DNA of 64,000 nt from the NCBI RefSeq assembly GCF_002796985.1, contig NZ_PEKX01000009.1, positions 186,001 through 250,000 of the forward strand, given 5' to 3'. This document shows, piece by piece, positions 18,654 through 27,508 of the stretch. A program made the position numbers and the translations under genes. Source of the DNA: Pseudomonas sp. (lineage in GTDB: Bacteria; Pseudomonadota; Gammaproteobacteria; Pseudomonadales; Pseudomonadaceae). The notes beneath the pieces were generated by a model. The model saw nothing but the letters and a program-made list of their open reading frames with translations. It did no database searches and was not told the DNA's origin. Numbering within the stretch: position 1 is the first letter of the stretch; every line of letters begins with the position of its first letter.

Positions 18654-19838
18654 ATGAAAGCCAATCTGCCCTCTGAGTTGCTGTCCCTGCAGTTGCCGCT
18701 GCGTATCCGCATCGGTGAGGCCCAGGCGTTTGACCTCGGCCCCGACCCGCAGGTAACTCTTGTCATTCGCGATCCCACGCTGCTGACCGAGTTTACCCAT
18801 CCCAGCCTCGATATCCTCGGTCGCGCCTACGTGGAGGGCCGCATGGACATCGAGGGGCCGATGCAGGAAGTGATCGCCACTGCCGACGCCCTGAGTGCGG
18901 CGCTGGGCGATGACGACGACGATGCCGACTACGTGCGCGAAAGCCACGACAAGGCCACCGACGCCGAAGCCATCCGTTACCACTACGACCTGTCCAACGA
19001 GTTCTACCAGCTCTGGCTCGACCCGGAGATGGTGTACTCCTGCGCCTACTACGAGACCGGTAACGAGAACCTGGCCACCGCCCAGTTGGCCAAGCTGCGC
19101 CACCTGTGCCGCAAGCTGCGCCTGAAGCCGGGCGAGAAGCTGCTCGACGTCGGCTGCGGCTGGGGTGGGCTGGCGCGCATGGCGGCTCGGGAGTTCGGTG
19201 CTGAAGTACACGGCATCACCCTCAGCGAAGAGCAGCTCAAGCTTGGCCGCGAGCGGGTCAAGGCCGAGGGACTTGAAGGCAAGGTCACGCTGGAGTTGCG
19301 GGATTACCGCGACCTGCCGCGCGACGGCCATTACGACAAGGTGGTCAGCGTTGGCATGTTCGAACACGTCGGCCACGCCAACCTCGGCCTCTACTTCCAG
19401 CACCTGTTCGACGCGGTGCGGCCGGGCGGGCTGGTGATGAATCACGGCATCACCTCGAGCAACACCGACGGGCGTCCGGTCGGGCGCGGCGCCGGTGATT
19501 TCATCGACCGCTACGTGTTCCCCCACGGCGAGCTGCCGCACCTGTCCCTGGCCGTCGCCCGGATGAGCGAAGCGGGGCTGGAGGTGGTCGATGTCGAAGG
19601 CCTGCGCCTGCACTACGCGCGCACCCTGGACTTCTGGAGCGCCAACCTCGAAGCCAAGCTGGCTGAAGCGGCCCAACTGGTGCCTGACCAGGCCCTGCGC
19701 ATCTGGCGCCTGTACCTCGCCGGCTGCGCCTACGGCTTCAAGAAGGGCTGGATCAACCTGCATCAGATCCTCGCCAGCAAGCCGCACGCGGACGGTGGCC
19801 ACGAAGTACCCTGGAGCCGGCGGGATATCTACGCCTGA
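18654..19838 (+). CDS. cfa: Cyclopropane-fatty-acyl-phospholipid synthase
   Basis: A 394-residue SAM-dependent enzyme that converts unsaturated acyl chains of membrane phospholipids into cyclopropane chains, usually on entry to stationary phase. After an N-terminal lipid-binding region (1-110), the methyltransferase domain has YHYDLSNEFYQLWLDPEMVYSCAY (substrate/bicarbonate region; two pieces of one stretch), motif I LLDVGCGWGG near residue 165, and SVGMFEHVG. GGAGG lies 7 bases before ATG 18654. It corresponds to PA5546. Confidence 0.92.
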   Translation: MKANLPSELLSLQLPLRIRIGEAQAFDLGPDPQVTLVIRDPTLLTEFTHPSLDILGRAYVEGRMDIEGPMQEVIATADALSAALGDDDDDADYVRESHDKATDAEAIRYHYDLSNEFYQLWLDPEMVYSCAYYETGNENLATAQLAKLRHLCRKLRLKPGEKLLDVGCGWGGLARMAAREFGAEVHGITLSEEQLKLGRERVKAEGLEGKVTLELRDYRDLPRDGHYDKVVSVGMFEHVGHANLGLYFQHLFDAVRPGGLVMNHGITSSNTDGRPVGRGAGDFIDRYVFPHGELPHLSLAVARMSEAGLEVVDVEGLRLHYARTLDFWSANLEAKLAEAAQLVPDQALRIWRLYLAGCAYGFKKGWINLHQILASKPHADGGHEVPWSRRDIYA

Positions 19839-19968
19839 GCCTTCTGGTTTATACCCATCGAGTCCTCCTTGGCGGGTCCGATGTGTTTCCGACGTGGACC
19901 AAAAGATTGCATCGAGGGGCCAGGGAAGCTAAACCCCCTTTCCCCACTGACTCTTTGGTAGATGAATC

Positions 19969-20445
19969 ATGGTGAATTTCTTCCCGGACCTGTCCCTCGT
20001 CGAACTGTTGCCCACGCAGGCGCCCTGGTCGCTGCTGCTCAAGGCTGACCCCAGCCGCGAGCAGATCGAGAGCTACCTGCCCGACTCCCGACTGCTGGCG
20101 CTAAACGAGGCGGATTCCGTGCGCGGTGTGCTGACGCTGACTCCACGCGAGCCCGGTGTTGCCGAGATCACCAGCCTTGCGGTGGAGGACGAGTGGCAGG
20201 AGCGCGGCCTGGGCCGACGCCTGTTGCTGGCGGCGATCGAACAGGCACGCGAGGCTGGACTGCTGCGCCTGACCATCGCTACCGGCAATTCCAGCCTGGC
20301 CCAGCTTGGCCTGTACCAGCGGGTGGGGTTCCGCATCGTTGGCATCGAGGTAGATCACTTCGTGAGGCACTATCCCGAGCCGATCTACGAGAACGGCATC
20401 CAGTGCCGCGACCAGATCCGCCTGGCGCTGGACCTCGGCGCCTAG
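19969..20445 (+). CDS. GNAT-family N-acetyltransferase
   Basis: A 158-residue acetyl-CoA-dependent transferase. The acetyl-CoA loop is ERGLGRRLL (motif A, about residues 78-86), preceded by the strand EITSLAVEDEWQ and followed by LGLYQRVGFRIVG (motif B). The substrate, a small molecule or protein, cannot be told. The end overlaps the convergent folE2 stop by three bases (cTAG). Confidence 0.8.
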   Translation: MVNFFPDLSLVELLPTQAPWSLLLKADPSREQIESYLPDSRLLALNEADSVRGVLTLTPREPGVAEITSLAVEDEWQERGLGRRLLLAAIEQAREAGLLRLTIATGNSSLAQLGLYQRVGFRIVGIEVDHFVRHYPEPIYENGIQCRDQIRLALDLGA

Positions 20446-21329
20446 CCGCGCACCCAGCGGCTCACCGCGACCGCATCGTGGGCGTGCAGGCTTTCCGCAT
20501 GCACCACGCGCACCTCGAAGCCTGCTACGTCGTCGCGTTGCAGTAATGCCCGGTGCAGCCGGCGCGCGGCGTCCTCGCAGAACATCAGGTTCTGCCCGTT
20601 GGCCAGGGCGAAGGCCTGCTCGTCGGCGCGTTTGACAGCGGTCTGCACGGCCGTGCCGAGGGCGTCTTCGGCCTGGTCGATCAGCGCGCTGAAGGGCAAC
20701 GTCTGCGCCGCCGTATCGAATTGCACACTCAGGCGCGCCTCACTGCGCTGGCTGTGTGGCGTGGCGAGAATGCCCTGCGGGCTGCCGAGCCAGGCGCGGA
20801 CCTCGCTGGCTTTCAGCGGGCGAGCGGCGAAGTCGCTATCGAAGCGCTCCTGGATCAATTGGCGCGCGAGAGCCGCCGAGCACGGGCAGGTCGAGGAGTA
20901 GGGCAGGCTCAGGCGCAGTTCCAGTTGCAGGACGTCGTCTTCCAGTTGTGCGTGAACCTCGCAGGGGTAACGCTTCCAGCCGCTCAGTGGGCTGACCAGC
21001 GCCGCTCGCCGCAGCATCAATTCAAAACGCAGCGCCAGGCTGGCGCGTCGGGAGAGTTGCGCGTGGCTGCGCAGGAACTGCCGCAGCACCTGATGCAGCA
21101 GCTCCGATGAAAGCTCTTCCTCCGTCAGCACTTCCAGCGCCAGGTACAGGCGCGACATGTGGATGCCGCGCGCCTCGGCTTCGTCGAGGCTGACGCCGGC
21201 GTCAGCGAAGGCGGCGATGCGCTCGCCAGCGATACGCAGCGGCACGGCGATGCCCTGCATGCCGACCCAGTCGAGCGAAATGGGCAGGCGGGTGGATTGG
21301 CAGGCGATATCGGGAAGTAGGGCGGTCAT
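20442..21329 (-). CDS. folE2: GTP cyclohydrolase IB (FolE2), zinc-independent
   Basis: A 295-residue enzyme for the first step of folate synthesis (GTP to dihydroneopterin triphosphate). It is the metal-promiscuous isozyme that replaces zinc-dependent FolE1 when zinc is scarce. Key features are YSSTCPCSAAL with the catalytic Cys near residue 150, TPHSQRSEARL (the HSQRS motif) and MFCEDAARR. ATG 21329 follows a Zur box 22 bp upstream. It corresponds to PA5539 and belongs with the nearby dksA2 and COG0523 genes as a zinc-sparing set. Confidence 0.93.
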   Translation of the reverse strand: MTALLPDIACQSTRLPISLDWVGMQGIAVPLRIAGERIAAFADAGVSLDEAEARGIHMSRLYLALEVLTEEELSSELLHQVLRQFLRSHAQLSRRASLALRFELMLRRAALVSPLSGWKRYPCEVHAQLEDDVLQLELRLSLPYSSTCPCSAALARQLIQERFDSDFAARPLKASEVRAWLGSPQGILATPHSQRSEARLSVQFDTAAQTLPFSALIDQAEDALGTAVQTAVKRADEQAFALANGQNLMFCEDAARRLHRALLQRDDVAGFEVRVVHAESLHAHDAVAVSRWVRG

Positions 21330-21350
21330 GGGAGGGTCACGGTCAAAGTT

Positions 21351-21363
21351 GTTATAACATAAC
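21351..21363 (-). promoter_or_regulatory. Zur box controlling folE2
   Basis: GTTATAACATAAC on the plus strand has the GTTAT/ATAAC arms of the Zur operator and sits 22 bp before folE2, where a bound repressor would block transcription. Confidence 0.78.
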
Positions 21364-21397
21364 GTAATTACTTCCCGACGATCCCGCAATGGGCTCG

Positions 21398-21799
21398 TCA
21401 GCGTTCTTGCTGCTTGCAACCGCTGACCCGGCCGCAGGTCAGCCGCGCGCTGTCGCCCGAAGAGCTGCTGAAACGGCTGATGTTGGTCCAGCCAATGCCA
21501 CGGCTGGTGCCGACCCATACCTGGCCGTCGCTGGTTACTCCGCTGAAGAAAGTCAGGCTGCCGTAGCGCGTGCCGGTCTGCGCCCAGCGCCGCCCGCTGC
21601 TCGCCTCGAAGCCGCGCAGGTAGGTGTCGTGGCCATGGGTAGCGGCGCTGTAGAGATTCCCCGAATCGTCCATGCAGGCCAGCACGGAAGCCGACCAGGC
21701 GCAGCGTGCCGGCTCCTCGCCGGGAAATGGCAATGGCGTGGAGCCACTGGCGTGGGCAAAGGGAGCGATCAGGCAGAGCAGCAGGGCGCGGCGCAGCAT
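21398..21799 (-). CDS. Small exported protein of the zinc-starvation cluster, function unknown
   Basis: A 133-residue protein with a signal peptide (MLRRALLLCLIAPFAHA). The mature part has repeated tryptophan/glycine strands (RCAWSASVLACMDDSGN, GVTSDGQVWVGTSRG) that look like blades of a small beta-propeller or PQQ/YWTD-like repeat, and four cysteines suited to two disulfides. It is divergent from dksA2, so the strong Zur box at 21907-21919 lies 108 bp upstream of its start and could serve both directions. I do not recognise a named family; PAO1 has an uncharacterised gene at this place. Confidence 0.6.
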   Translation of the reverse strand: MLRRALLLCLIAPFAHASGSTPLPFPGEEPARCAWSASVLACMDDSGNLYSAATHGHDTYLRGFEASSGRRWAQTGTRYGSLTFFSGVTSDGQVWVGTSRGIGWTNISRFSSSSGDSARLTCGRVSGCKQQER

Positions 21800-21906
21800 C
21801 GGAGGTCTCGGCGGGCAGCTGGAGCGGAGCATCGGTATCCCACGTCGAAAGACGATTGTCGATTGCGAGCTCTCCAAGGCGAGCTCTCAATTGCAGAGAA
21901 TGGATT

Positions 21907-21919
21907 GTTATAATATAAC
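21907..21919. promoter_or_regulatory. Zur box between dksA2 and the exported-protein gene
   Basis: GTTATAATATAAC is a perfect 13-bp palindrome matching the Zur core GTTATAnTATAAC. It lies 31 bp before the dksA2 ATG in an AT-rich promoter. Confidence 0.85.
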
Positions 21920-21949
21920 ATAAAAGATCACTCTCTTGCGGAGACGACC

Positions 21950-22354
21950 ATGACCGAACAGGAACTGCTCGCCCAGCCCGGCGAGGCCTACATGAGCGAG
22001 GCGCAACAGGGCTATTTCCGCGCACTGCTGTTGGACCAGCGCGATCAGTTGCAGGGGCGCATCGAAGAGGAAGTCCAGGCGCTGCAGGACGGCGAGCGGG
22101 CCAGCGACGAGGCCGATGTCGCCAGCCGCGAGGAGGCGCGCCAGTGGCAGCTGCGCCTGCTGGAGCGCGAGAAGAAGCTGCTCGACAAGATCGACCAGGC
22201 GCTGGAACGCCTGACCCGGGGCGGATACGGCTGGTGCGAGGAAACCGGCGAACCGATCGGCCTGCGCCGCCTGCTGCTGCGCCCCACCGCCTCGCTGTGC
22301 ATCGAGGCCAAGGAGCGCCAGGAACGGCGCGAACTGCACGTCCGCGTCGCCTGA
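21950..22354 (+). CDS. dksA2: DksA2, zinc-independent DksA paralogue
   Basis: A 134-residue coiled-coil protein that binds the RNA polymerase secondary channel and works with ppGpp. The zinc-finger positions are CEET (near 101) and CIEA (near 122), so the usual CxxC...CxxC is reduced to CxxT...CxxA. This is the hallmark of DksA2, which folds without zinc and substitutes for DksA in zinc starvation (PA5536). The long paired helices (about 25-95) are typical. A strong Zur box precedes it, and the COG0523 GTPase begins 17 bp downstream. Confidence 0.93.
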   Translation: MTEQELLAQPGEAYMSEAQQGYFRALLLDQRDQLQGRIEEEVQALQDGERASDEADVASREEARQWQLRLLEREKKLLDKIDQALERLTRGGYGWCEETGEPIGLRRLLLRPTASLCIEAKERQERRELHVRVA

Positions 22355-22371
22355 CTTTCTGGAGCCCACCC

Positions 22372-23598
<1,227 letters not shown>

Positions 23599-23642
23599 CA
23601 GCATCCGAAATCACCCACAAGCACTCCGGACCACACCGCCGT

Positions 23643-24201
23643 GTAGGAGCGGACTCCGTCCGCGATAGTCATGCCTCCGCACGGAGGTTGATCCATGAGC
23701 AGACCCAGGGAGCCTTCCTGGCATGAGGGACACCAGGCCTTGCGCAAGGGCAGAGCCTCGATTCCCGGTGGGATCTACTTGCTGACCACGACGACCCTGC
23801 AGAGAAAACCGCTGTTCTCGGACTTCCCCATGGGCTGCACCGTCGCCCGTTGCTTCGATACCCGGCTTGCACTAGGGGAAAACCAGTTGCTGGCCTGGGT
23901 GCTGATGTCCGATCACGTGCATTGGTTGCTGCAGTTAGGCGTTGGCGAATCTCTGCACATCAGTGTGGGACGGTTGAAGGCAGTCAGCGCTCGTCACTTC
24001 AATGAGGTCCATGGGCGGCGAGGAGCGCTATGGGCTGCGGGATATCACGATCATGCTTTGCGCAATGAGGCGGAAGTTCTATCCACCGCGCGCTACATCG
24101 TTGCCAACCCGATACGAGCGGGATTGGTCAGGCGGGTTGGGGATTATCCCTTCTGGAACGCGAAGTGGCGGTGAGCAATCGCGGACGGAGTCCGCTCCTA
24201 C
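23643..24201 (+). mobile_element. REP-flanked RAYT unit (family B REPs at both ends)
   Basis: A 24-bp family B REP (GTAGGAGCGG...CCGTCCGCGAT) at 23643-23666 and its inverted copy at 24178-24201 bracket a RAYT transposase gene. The right copy begins 4 bp past its stop codon. Such units are thought to be the source of REP repeats across Pseudomonas genomes. The other family B copies in this window are at 12149, 26937/26984, 32610, 42813/42924 and 55593/55651. Confidence 0.85.
23695..24174 (+). CDS. rayT: REP-associated tyrosine transposase (RAYT, Y1_Tnp fold)
   Basis: A 159-residue single-domain HUH/Y1 nuclease. The HUH pair is in LMSDHVHWLLQL (about 71-82) and the catalytic tyrosine in ARYIVANPIRAG (about 130-141). 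The N-terminus has the family start LRKGRASIPGGIYLLT. RAYTs cut REP hairpins and may spread or maintain them. Here the enzyme is flanked by matching family B REPs, so family B is the likely cognate. The gene appears intact. Confidence 0.9.
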   Translation: MSRPREPSWHEGHQALRKGRASIPGGIYLLTTTTLQRKPLFSDFPMGCTVARCFDTRLALGENQLLAWVLMSDHVHWLLQLGVGESLHISVGRLKAVSARHFNEVHGRRGALWAAGYHDHALRNEAEVLSTARYIVANPIRAGLVRRVGDYPFWNAKWR

Positions 24202-24227
24202 GCGAGGGTCAGCCATGGAGTGCGGGC

Positions 24228-24257
24228 AAAAAAATAGGCCACCCGGGGTGAGTGGCC
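24228..24257 (-). terminator. Intrinsic terminator for the small exported-protein gene
   Basis: Read on the minus strand, a GGCCAC/GTGGCC stem is followed by a run of seven Ts. It lies about 95 bp past the stop at 24351. Confidence 0.8.
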
Positions 24258-24350
24258 CAATTCACCAAGATCATGTTCGGCGTGGGGTGCCGAGAGGGTG
24301 TGAGGTACCCAGCGACAGTAAGCCCGAGCCGTGTGACAGGGCGATGACGG

Positions 24351-24707
24351 CTACTGGGGTTTGCGCCAGTGGCCGTTGCTCTGGTTCTCGCAGAATGGCT
24401 GGAGGATGCGTGCATCGCTGGCCACACCGTAGTAATGGATGTCCTGGCGGTAGGGCACGCCCTGGGTCTGGGCGTTCTCGCAAACACCGAAGGCGCCGCT
24501 GGGGCAGTTTTCGGCGTAGGTCACCTCAACCTTCTGGTCTTTCAGTTGTGGCTGGCAGAAGCCCTCGCGGAAGAGTTTTTCCGGGATGGTGCGGTTCTGC
24601 TGGCAGACCTTCACGTCGACGTCCTTGCCCTGGGTGTGCACCACGCAGGCCTCGCCATGGGCGAGCAGGGGCAGGCAGGCGAGGGTGAGGGGCAGCAACA
24701 GGCGCAT
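24351..24707 (-). CDS. Exported cysteine-rich protein, function unknown
   Basis: A 118-residue protein. The signal peptide MRLLLPLTLACLPLLAHG is followed by a mature domain with six cysteines (ACVVH, KVCQQN, EGFCQP, AENCPSG, GVCENA, PFCENQ), suggesting three disulfides made by DsbA. I see no known domain. It runs divergently from the second COG0523 gene, with 77 bp between starts; no Zur box is visible there. PAO1 has an uncharacterised gene at a similar place (around PA5533). Confidence 0.6.
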   Translation of the reverse strand: MRLLLPLTLACLPLLAHGEACVVHTQGKDVDVKVCQQNRTIPEKLFREGFCQPQLKDQKVEVTYAENCPSGAFGVCENAQTQGVPYRQDIHYYGVASDARILQPFCENQSNGHWRKPQ

Positions 24708-24784
24708 GGTCGATCCGAGGGTGGCATGAGGAAGCCGCGACTCTAGCGCTTTTCCCGGCGAGCGTCAGGCGGCACCATGGGCGA

Positions 24785-25747
24785 ATGTTGAAGCAGATCC
24801 CGACTCATCTCATCGCCGGCCCTCTCGGTGCAGGCAAGACCAGCCTGCTGCAATCGCTGCTGGCGCAACGCCCCGCAGGCGAGCGCTGGGCCGTGCTGGT
24901 CAACGAATTCGGCCAGGTCGGCCTGGACGCCGCGCTGCTGTCCCGCGACGAGGAAGGCATCGCGCTGGGCGAGGTTGCCGGTGGCTGCCTGTGCTGCGTG
25001 AACGGTGCGCCGTTCCAGGTCGGCCTCGCTCGCCTGTTGCGTAAGGCCAGGCCGCAGCGGCTGTTTATCGAGCCCTCCGGCCTCGGCCACCCTTCGCAGC
25101 TCCTGGCGCAACTGCGCGCCGCCCCATGGCAGGGCGTGCTGGCTGTGCAACCGCTGGTGATGGTGCTCGATGCCGCTGCGCTGGCCGCCGGGCAGCCGCT
25201 GCCCGAGGCGCAGCAACTGGCGCTGGGTGAGGCGGCGATGCTGTTGTTGAACAAATCCGAATCGCTGGATGACCTCGCACGGGTCGCCCTCGCGGCTCGC
25301 CTGCCTGAGGTGCCGCTGCGCTGGACGACTCAAGGCCGTTTGTCGTTGAGCGAGCTCCCGGCGACGACCGTTGAAGAGGCAGGCGCTGATTTGCCGCAGG
25401 GCGCTTCGGCCGGCGAACCGGCAATGTTGCTCCGCCGCGAATTGCCGTTGCGCCAGGTGCGGGTCGAAGACGGTCGACAGGCGGTCGGTTGGCGTTTCCA
25501 TCGCGACTGGCGCTTTCGCACGGCCGAGCTGGACGCCTGGCTGGCCGGGCTTCCCGGCCTGTTGCGGGCCAAGGCCGTGTTACAGGGTGAGGGCGCTTGG
25601 CTGGCGTGCAACCGTACCGTTGGTCCGGCGCCCTGGACACCCAGCGCCTGGCGCAAGGACAGCCGGATAGAGCTGATCCTGGCGGCTGAACTCGATCCAC
25701 AGGCCTTGCAGGACGGCCTTTTACGCTGCGCCATCGCACCGACCTGA
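24785..25747 (+). CDS. Second COG0523/CobW-like GTPase (YjiA type)
   Basis: A 320-residue G3E GTPase. The P-loop is GPLGAGKTSLL (about 12-22), the CxCC site is GGCLCCVNG (about 66-74), the switch is FIEPSGLGHP and G4 is NKSE. The C-terminal domain carries the CobW-C pattern but is shorter than in the first paralogue. It shares only the core motifs with the 22372 protein, so this is not a recent duplicate. It corresponds to the PA5532 position. The client metal or protein is unknown. It ends 86 bp before tonB1. Confidence 0.82.
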   Translation: MLKQIPTHLIAGPLGAGKTSLLQSLLAQRPAGERWAVLVNEFGQVGLDAALLSRDEEGIALGEVAGGCLCCVNGAPFQVGLARLLRKARPQRLFIEPSGLGHPSQLLAQLRAAPWQGVLAVQPLVMVLDAAALAAGQPLPEAQQLALGEAAMLLLNKSESLDDLARVALAARLPEVPLRWTTQGRLSLSELPATTVEEAGADLPQGASAGEPAMLLRRELPLRQVRVEDGRQAVGWRFHRDWRFRTAELDAWLAGLPGLLRAKAVLQGEGAWLACNRTVGPAPWTPSAWRKDSRIELILAAELDPQALQDGLLRCAIAPT

Positions 25748-25776
25748 CAGAGGAGGTTGCCCTCGCGTAACTAGTG

Positions 25777-25795
25777 AATGATAATAATTATCAGC
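25777..25795 (+). promoter_or_regulatory. Fur box upstream of tonB1
   Basis: AATGATAATAATTATCAGC contains the perfect palindrome TGATAATAATTATCA (25779-25793), matching the Fur 19-mer GATAATGATAATCATTATC closely, 38 bp before the tonB1 start. Confidence 0.88.
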
Positions 25796-25832
25796 AGATA
25801 CTGCTTCGTGAACTCTTCCCGCAGGCTTTCTC

Positions 25833-26858
25833 ATGTCGTTATCTCAACCGCGCAAAGCGGCGGACGTAAGTCCAGTCGTGGGCGCTGAGGAACAGCTGTT
25901 CACTTCCGCCACGGCGGATGACGGTGCCCATTTGCCCAGCGTGAACGCCCAGCGCGCCAATGAGGCCAACCTGCGTCTCGTCAGTTGCGCGGGCCCCCGT
26001 CGCGACGAGGAAGTAGTCCCCGAAGAGGTCCTGATTCCCTATGCCGCGCCGGTCGAAGGCGTGGAAGACGGCGATCAGCCGCCTCCCTCTGGTGGCTGGT
26101 GGAAGCCCTCCGGGCTGGCGATCGGTATGCACGTGGCGATTGTCGCCGCGTTGGTCTGGGTGATGCCCAGCCCGGCCGAGCTGAATCTGGGCGCGGGTGA
26201 AATGCCCAAGGCCATGCAGGTGAGCGTCGTCACCCTGCCGCCCAAGCCCGAGCCGGTGCAGCAACCGCCGGCTGCCGCGCCGGTGCCGACACCGCCGGAA
26301 CCCGAGCCGCCCAAACCGGTCGAGCCGCCCAAGCCGGTAGAAAAGCCCAAGCCCAAACCCAAGCCGGTCGAGAAGGCCGTGCCCAAGGTCTCGCCCAAGC
26401 CCAAGCCGAAACCCAAGCCCGAGTTGGACCCAGAGCCCGCCGAGGAAGCCGCCGCGCCACCGACCCCGGCCGCCCCGCCGCCGCCCGCGGCGCCGACCGT
26501 TGGCCAGTCCACCCCCGGTGCGCAATCCGCGCCGACTGGCTCCCAAGGTCCCGCGGGCCTGCCCACCGGCAGCCTCAATGACAGCGACATCAAGCCGCTG
26601 CGGATGGACGCCCCGGCCTATCCACGCGTGGCTCAGTCGAAGCAGATCGAAGGACACGTGAAGGTGCTGTTCACCATCACCAGCGATGGCCGGATCACCG
26701 ACATCCAGTTCCTTGAATCGACCCCGCCCCGCGTCTTCGAGCGCAGCGTGCGCGATGCCATGGACAAATGGCGTTTCGAACCCCGTGTCAGCGGTGGCCA
26801 GATCGTTGCCCGCCAGGCGACCAAGGTGTTCTTCTTCAAGCTCAAGGGCCGTCGCTGA
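25833..26858 (+). CDS. tonB1: TonB1 energy transducer
   Basis: A 341-residue protein linking the ExbB/ExbD motor to outer-membrane receptors. It has the long N-terminal cytoplasmic extension (about 90 residues) known for P. aeruginosa TonB1 (PA5531), then one membrane anchor (about 94-112, IGMHVAIVAALVWVMP). A proline/lysine-rich periplasmic rod covers about 130-230, with repeated KPKP and PPKPV. The C-terminal TonB fold contains YPRVAQSKQIEGHVKV and DKWRFEPRV. A Fur box precedes it, so it is iron-repressed. No exbBD lies nearby. Confidence 0.93.
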   Translation: MSLSQPRKAADVSPVVGAEEQLFTSATADDGAHLPSVNAQRANEANLRLVSCAGPRRDEEVVPEEVLIPYAAPVEGVEDGDQPPPSGGWWKPSGLAIGMHVAIVAALVWVMPSPAELNLGAGEMPKAMQVSVVTLPPKPEPVQQPPAAAPVPTPPEPEPPKPVEPPKPVEKPKPKPKPVEKAVPKVSPKPKPKPKPELDPEPAEEAAAPPTPAAPPPPAAPTVGQSTPGAQSAPTGSQGPAGLPTGSLNDSDIKPLRMDAPAYPRVAQSKQIEGHVKVLFTITSDGRITDIQFLESTPPRVFERSVRDAMDKWRFEPRVSGGQIVARQATKVFFFKLKGRR

Positions 26859-26880
26859 CCGCTTCCTGCCAGCAATAAAA

Positions 26881-26904
26881 AACGCGCCTCAGGGCGCGTT
26901 TTTT
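26881..26904 (+). terminator. Intrinsic terminator after tonB1
   Basis: AACGCGCC / GGCGCGTT stem with a TCAG loop, preceded by As and followed by six Ts; it could work in both directions. Confidence 0.9.
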
Positions 26905-26936
26905 GTGACCGTCGATTGACCGGGGCGTGACTTTGC

Positions 26937-27006
26937 GTAGGAGCGGACTCCGTCCGCGATAGGCCCGCATCGCGCCGGAAACCATCGTGGACGGAGTCCG
27001 CTCTAC
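26937..27006. repeat. REP doublet, family B
   Basis: Inverted units at 26937-26960 and 26984-27006. The right unit lacks one C (CGCTCTAC instead of CGCTCCTAC), and its CTA provides the stop codon of the deoxyribosyltransferase gene on the minus strand. Confidence 0.85.
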
Positions 27007-27506
27007 GAGAGCAATTCTTCCCGCACCAGCTCCAGCGCTTCGCGCGCTCCGCCGACGGCGATGCGCACCGGCACGCCGAGCATCAGGTTCAGCGGCAAGC
27101 CGAAGCTTTCGATCTGGTTGCCATCACGGTCGCGGCCCGGCTCCTCGCCTTGCCATTCGCAAGGCAGACGCTCGACGCAGCTGCCGCCTTCATCGATGTA
27201 GCCATACAGCGGCTTGCCCAGCGCGGCGGCGTAGCCCAGTTCGAAGGCCGTGCCGCTGTCCGGCTCGGTGCCGCGGAAGGGGTTGAGGTTGGCCAGCACC
27301 GCGTCCGCCTCGGCGATCAGGGTGAGATTGGCCTGGTAGATCCACAGTGCCTGCTCCGGGGGATTAGTGATGCCTTCGGGCACCGAATGGTCTAGCGGAT
27401 AGAGGCCCTGCAGGCCGAATTCGGTGCACAGCGCCTTGAGTCGCTCGCCCTGCGCAAAGGCATCGGGGCGGAACACATCGGGGCCGGCAAGGTAGATCTT
27501 GAGCAT
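27003..27506 (-). CDS. Nucleoside 2-deoxyribosyltransferase-family protein
   Basis: A 167-residue cytosolic protein of the NDT/DNPH1 family, whose members cleave or transfer 2-deoxyribose on nucleosides or nucleotides. IYLAGPDVF at the N-terminus is the sugar-binding strand and turn, and NLNPFRGTEPDSGTAFELGY (about 95-114) carries the Asp and the nucleophilic Glu. Its start is 2 bp after the stop of the antiporter gene, so the two are one transcript. The stop codon lies inside a REP, so the original 3' end may have been longer. Confidence 0.8.
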   Translation of the reverse strand: MLKIYLAGPDVFRPDAFAQGERLKALCTEFGLQGLYPLDHSVPEGITNPPEQALWIYQANLTLIAEADAVLANLNPFRGTEPDSGTAFELGYAAALGKPLYGYIDEGGSCVERLPCEWQGEEPGRDRDGNQIESFGLPLNLMLGVPVRIAVGGAREALELVREELLS

Positions 27507-27508
27507 GG

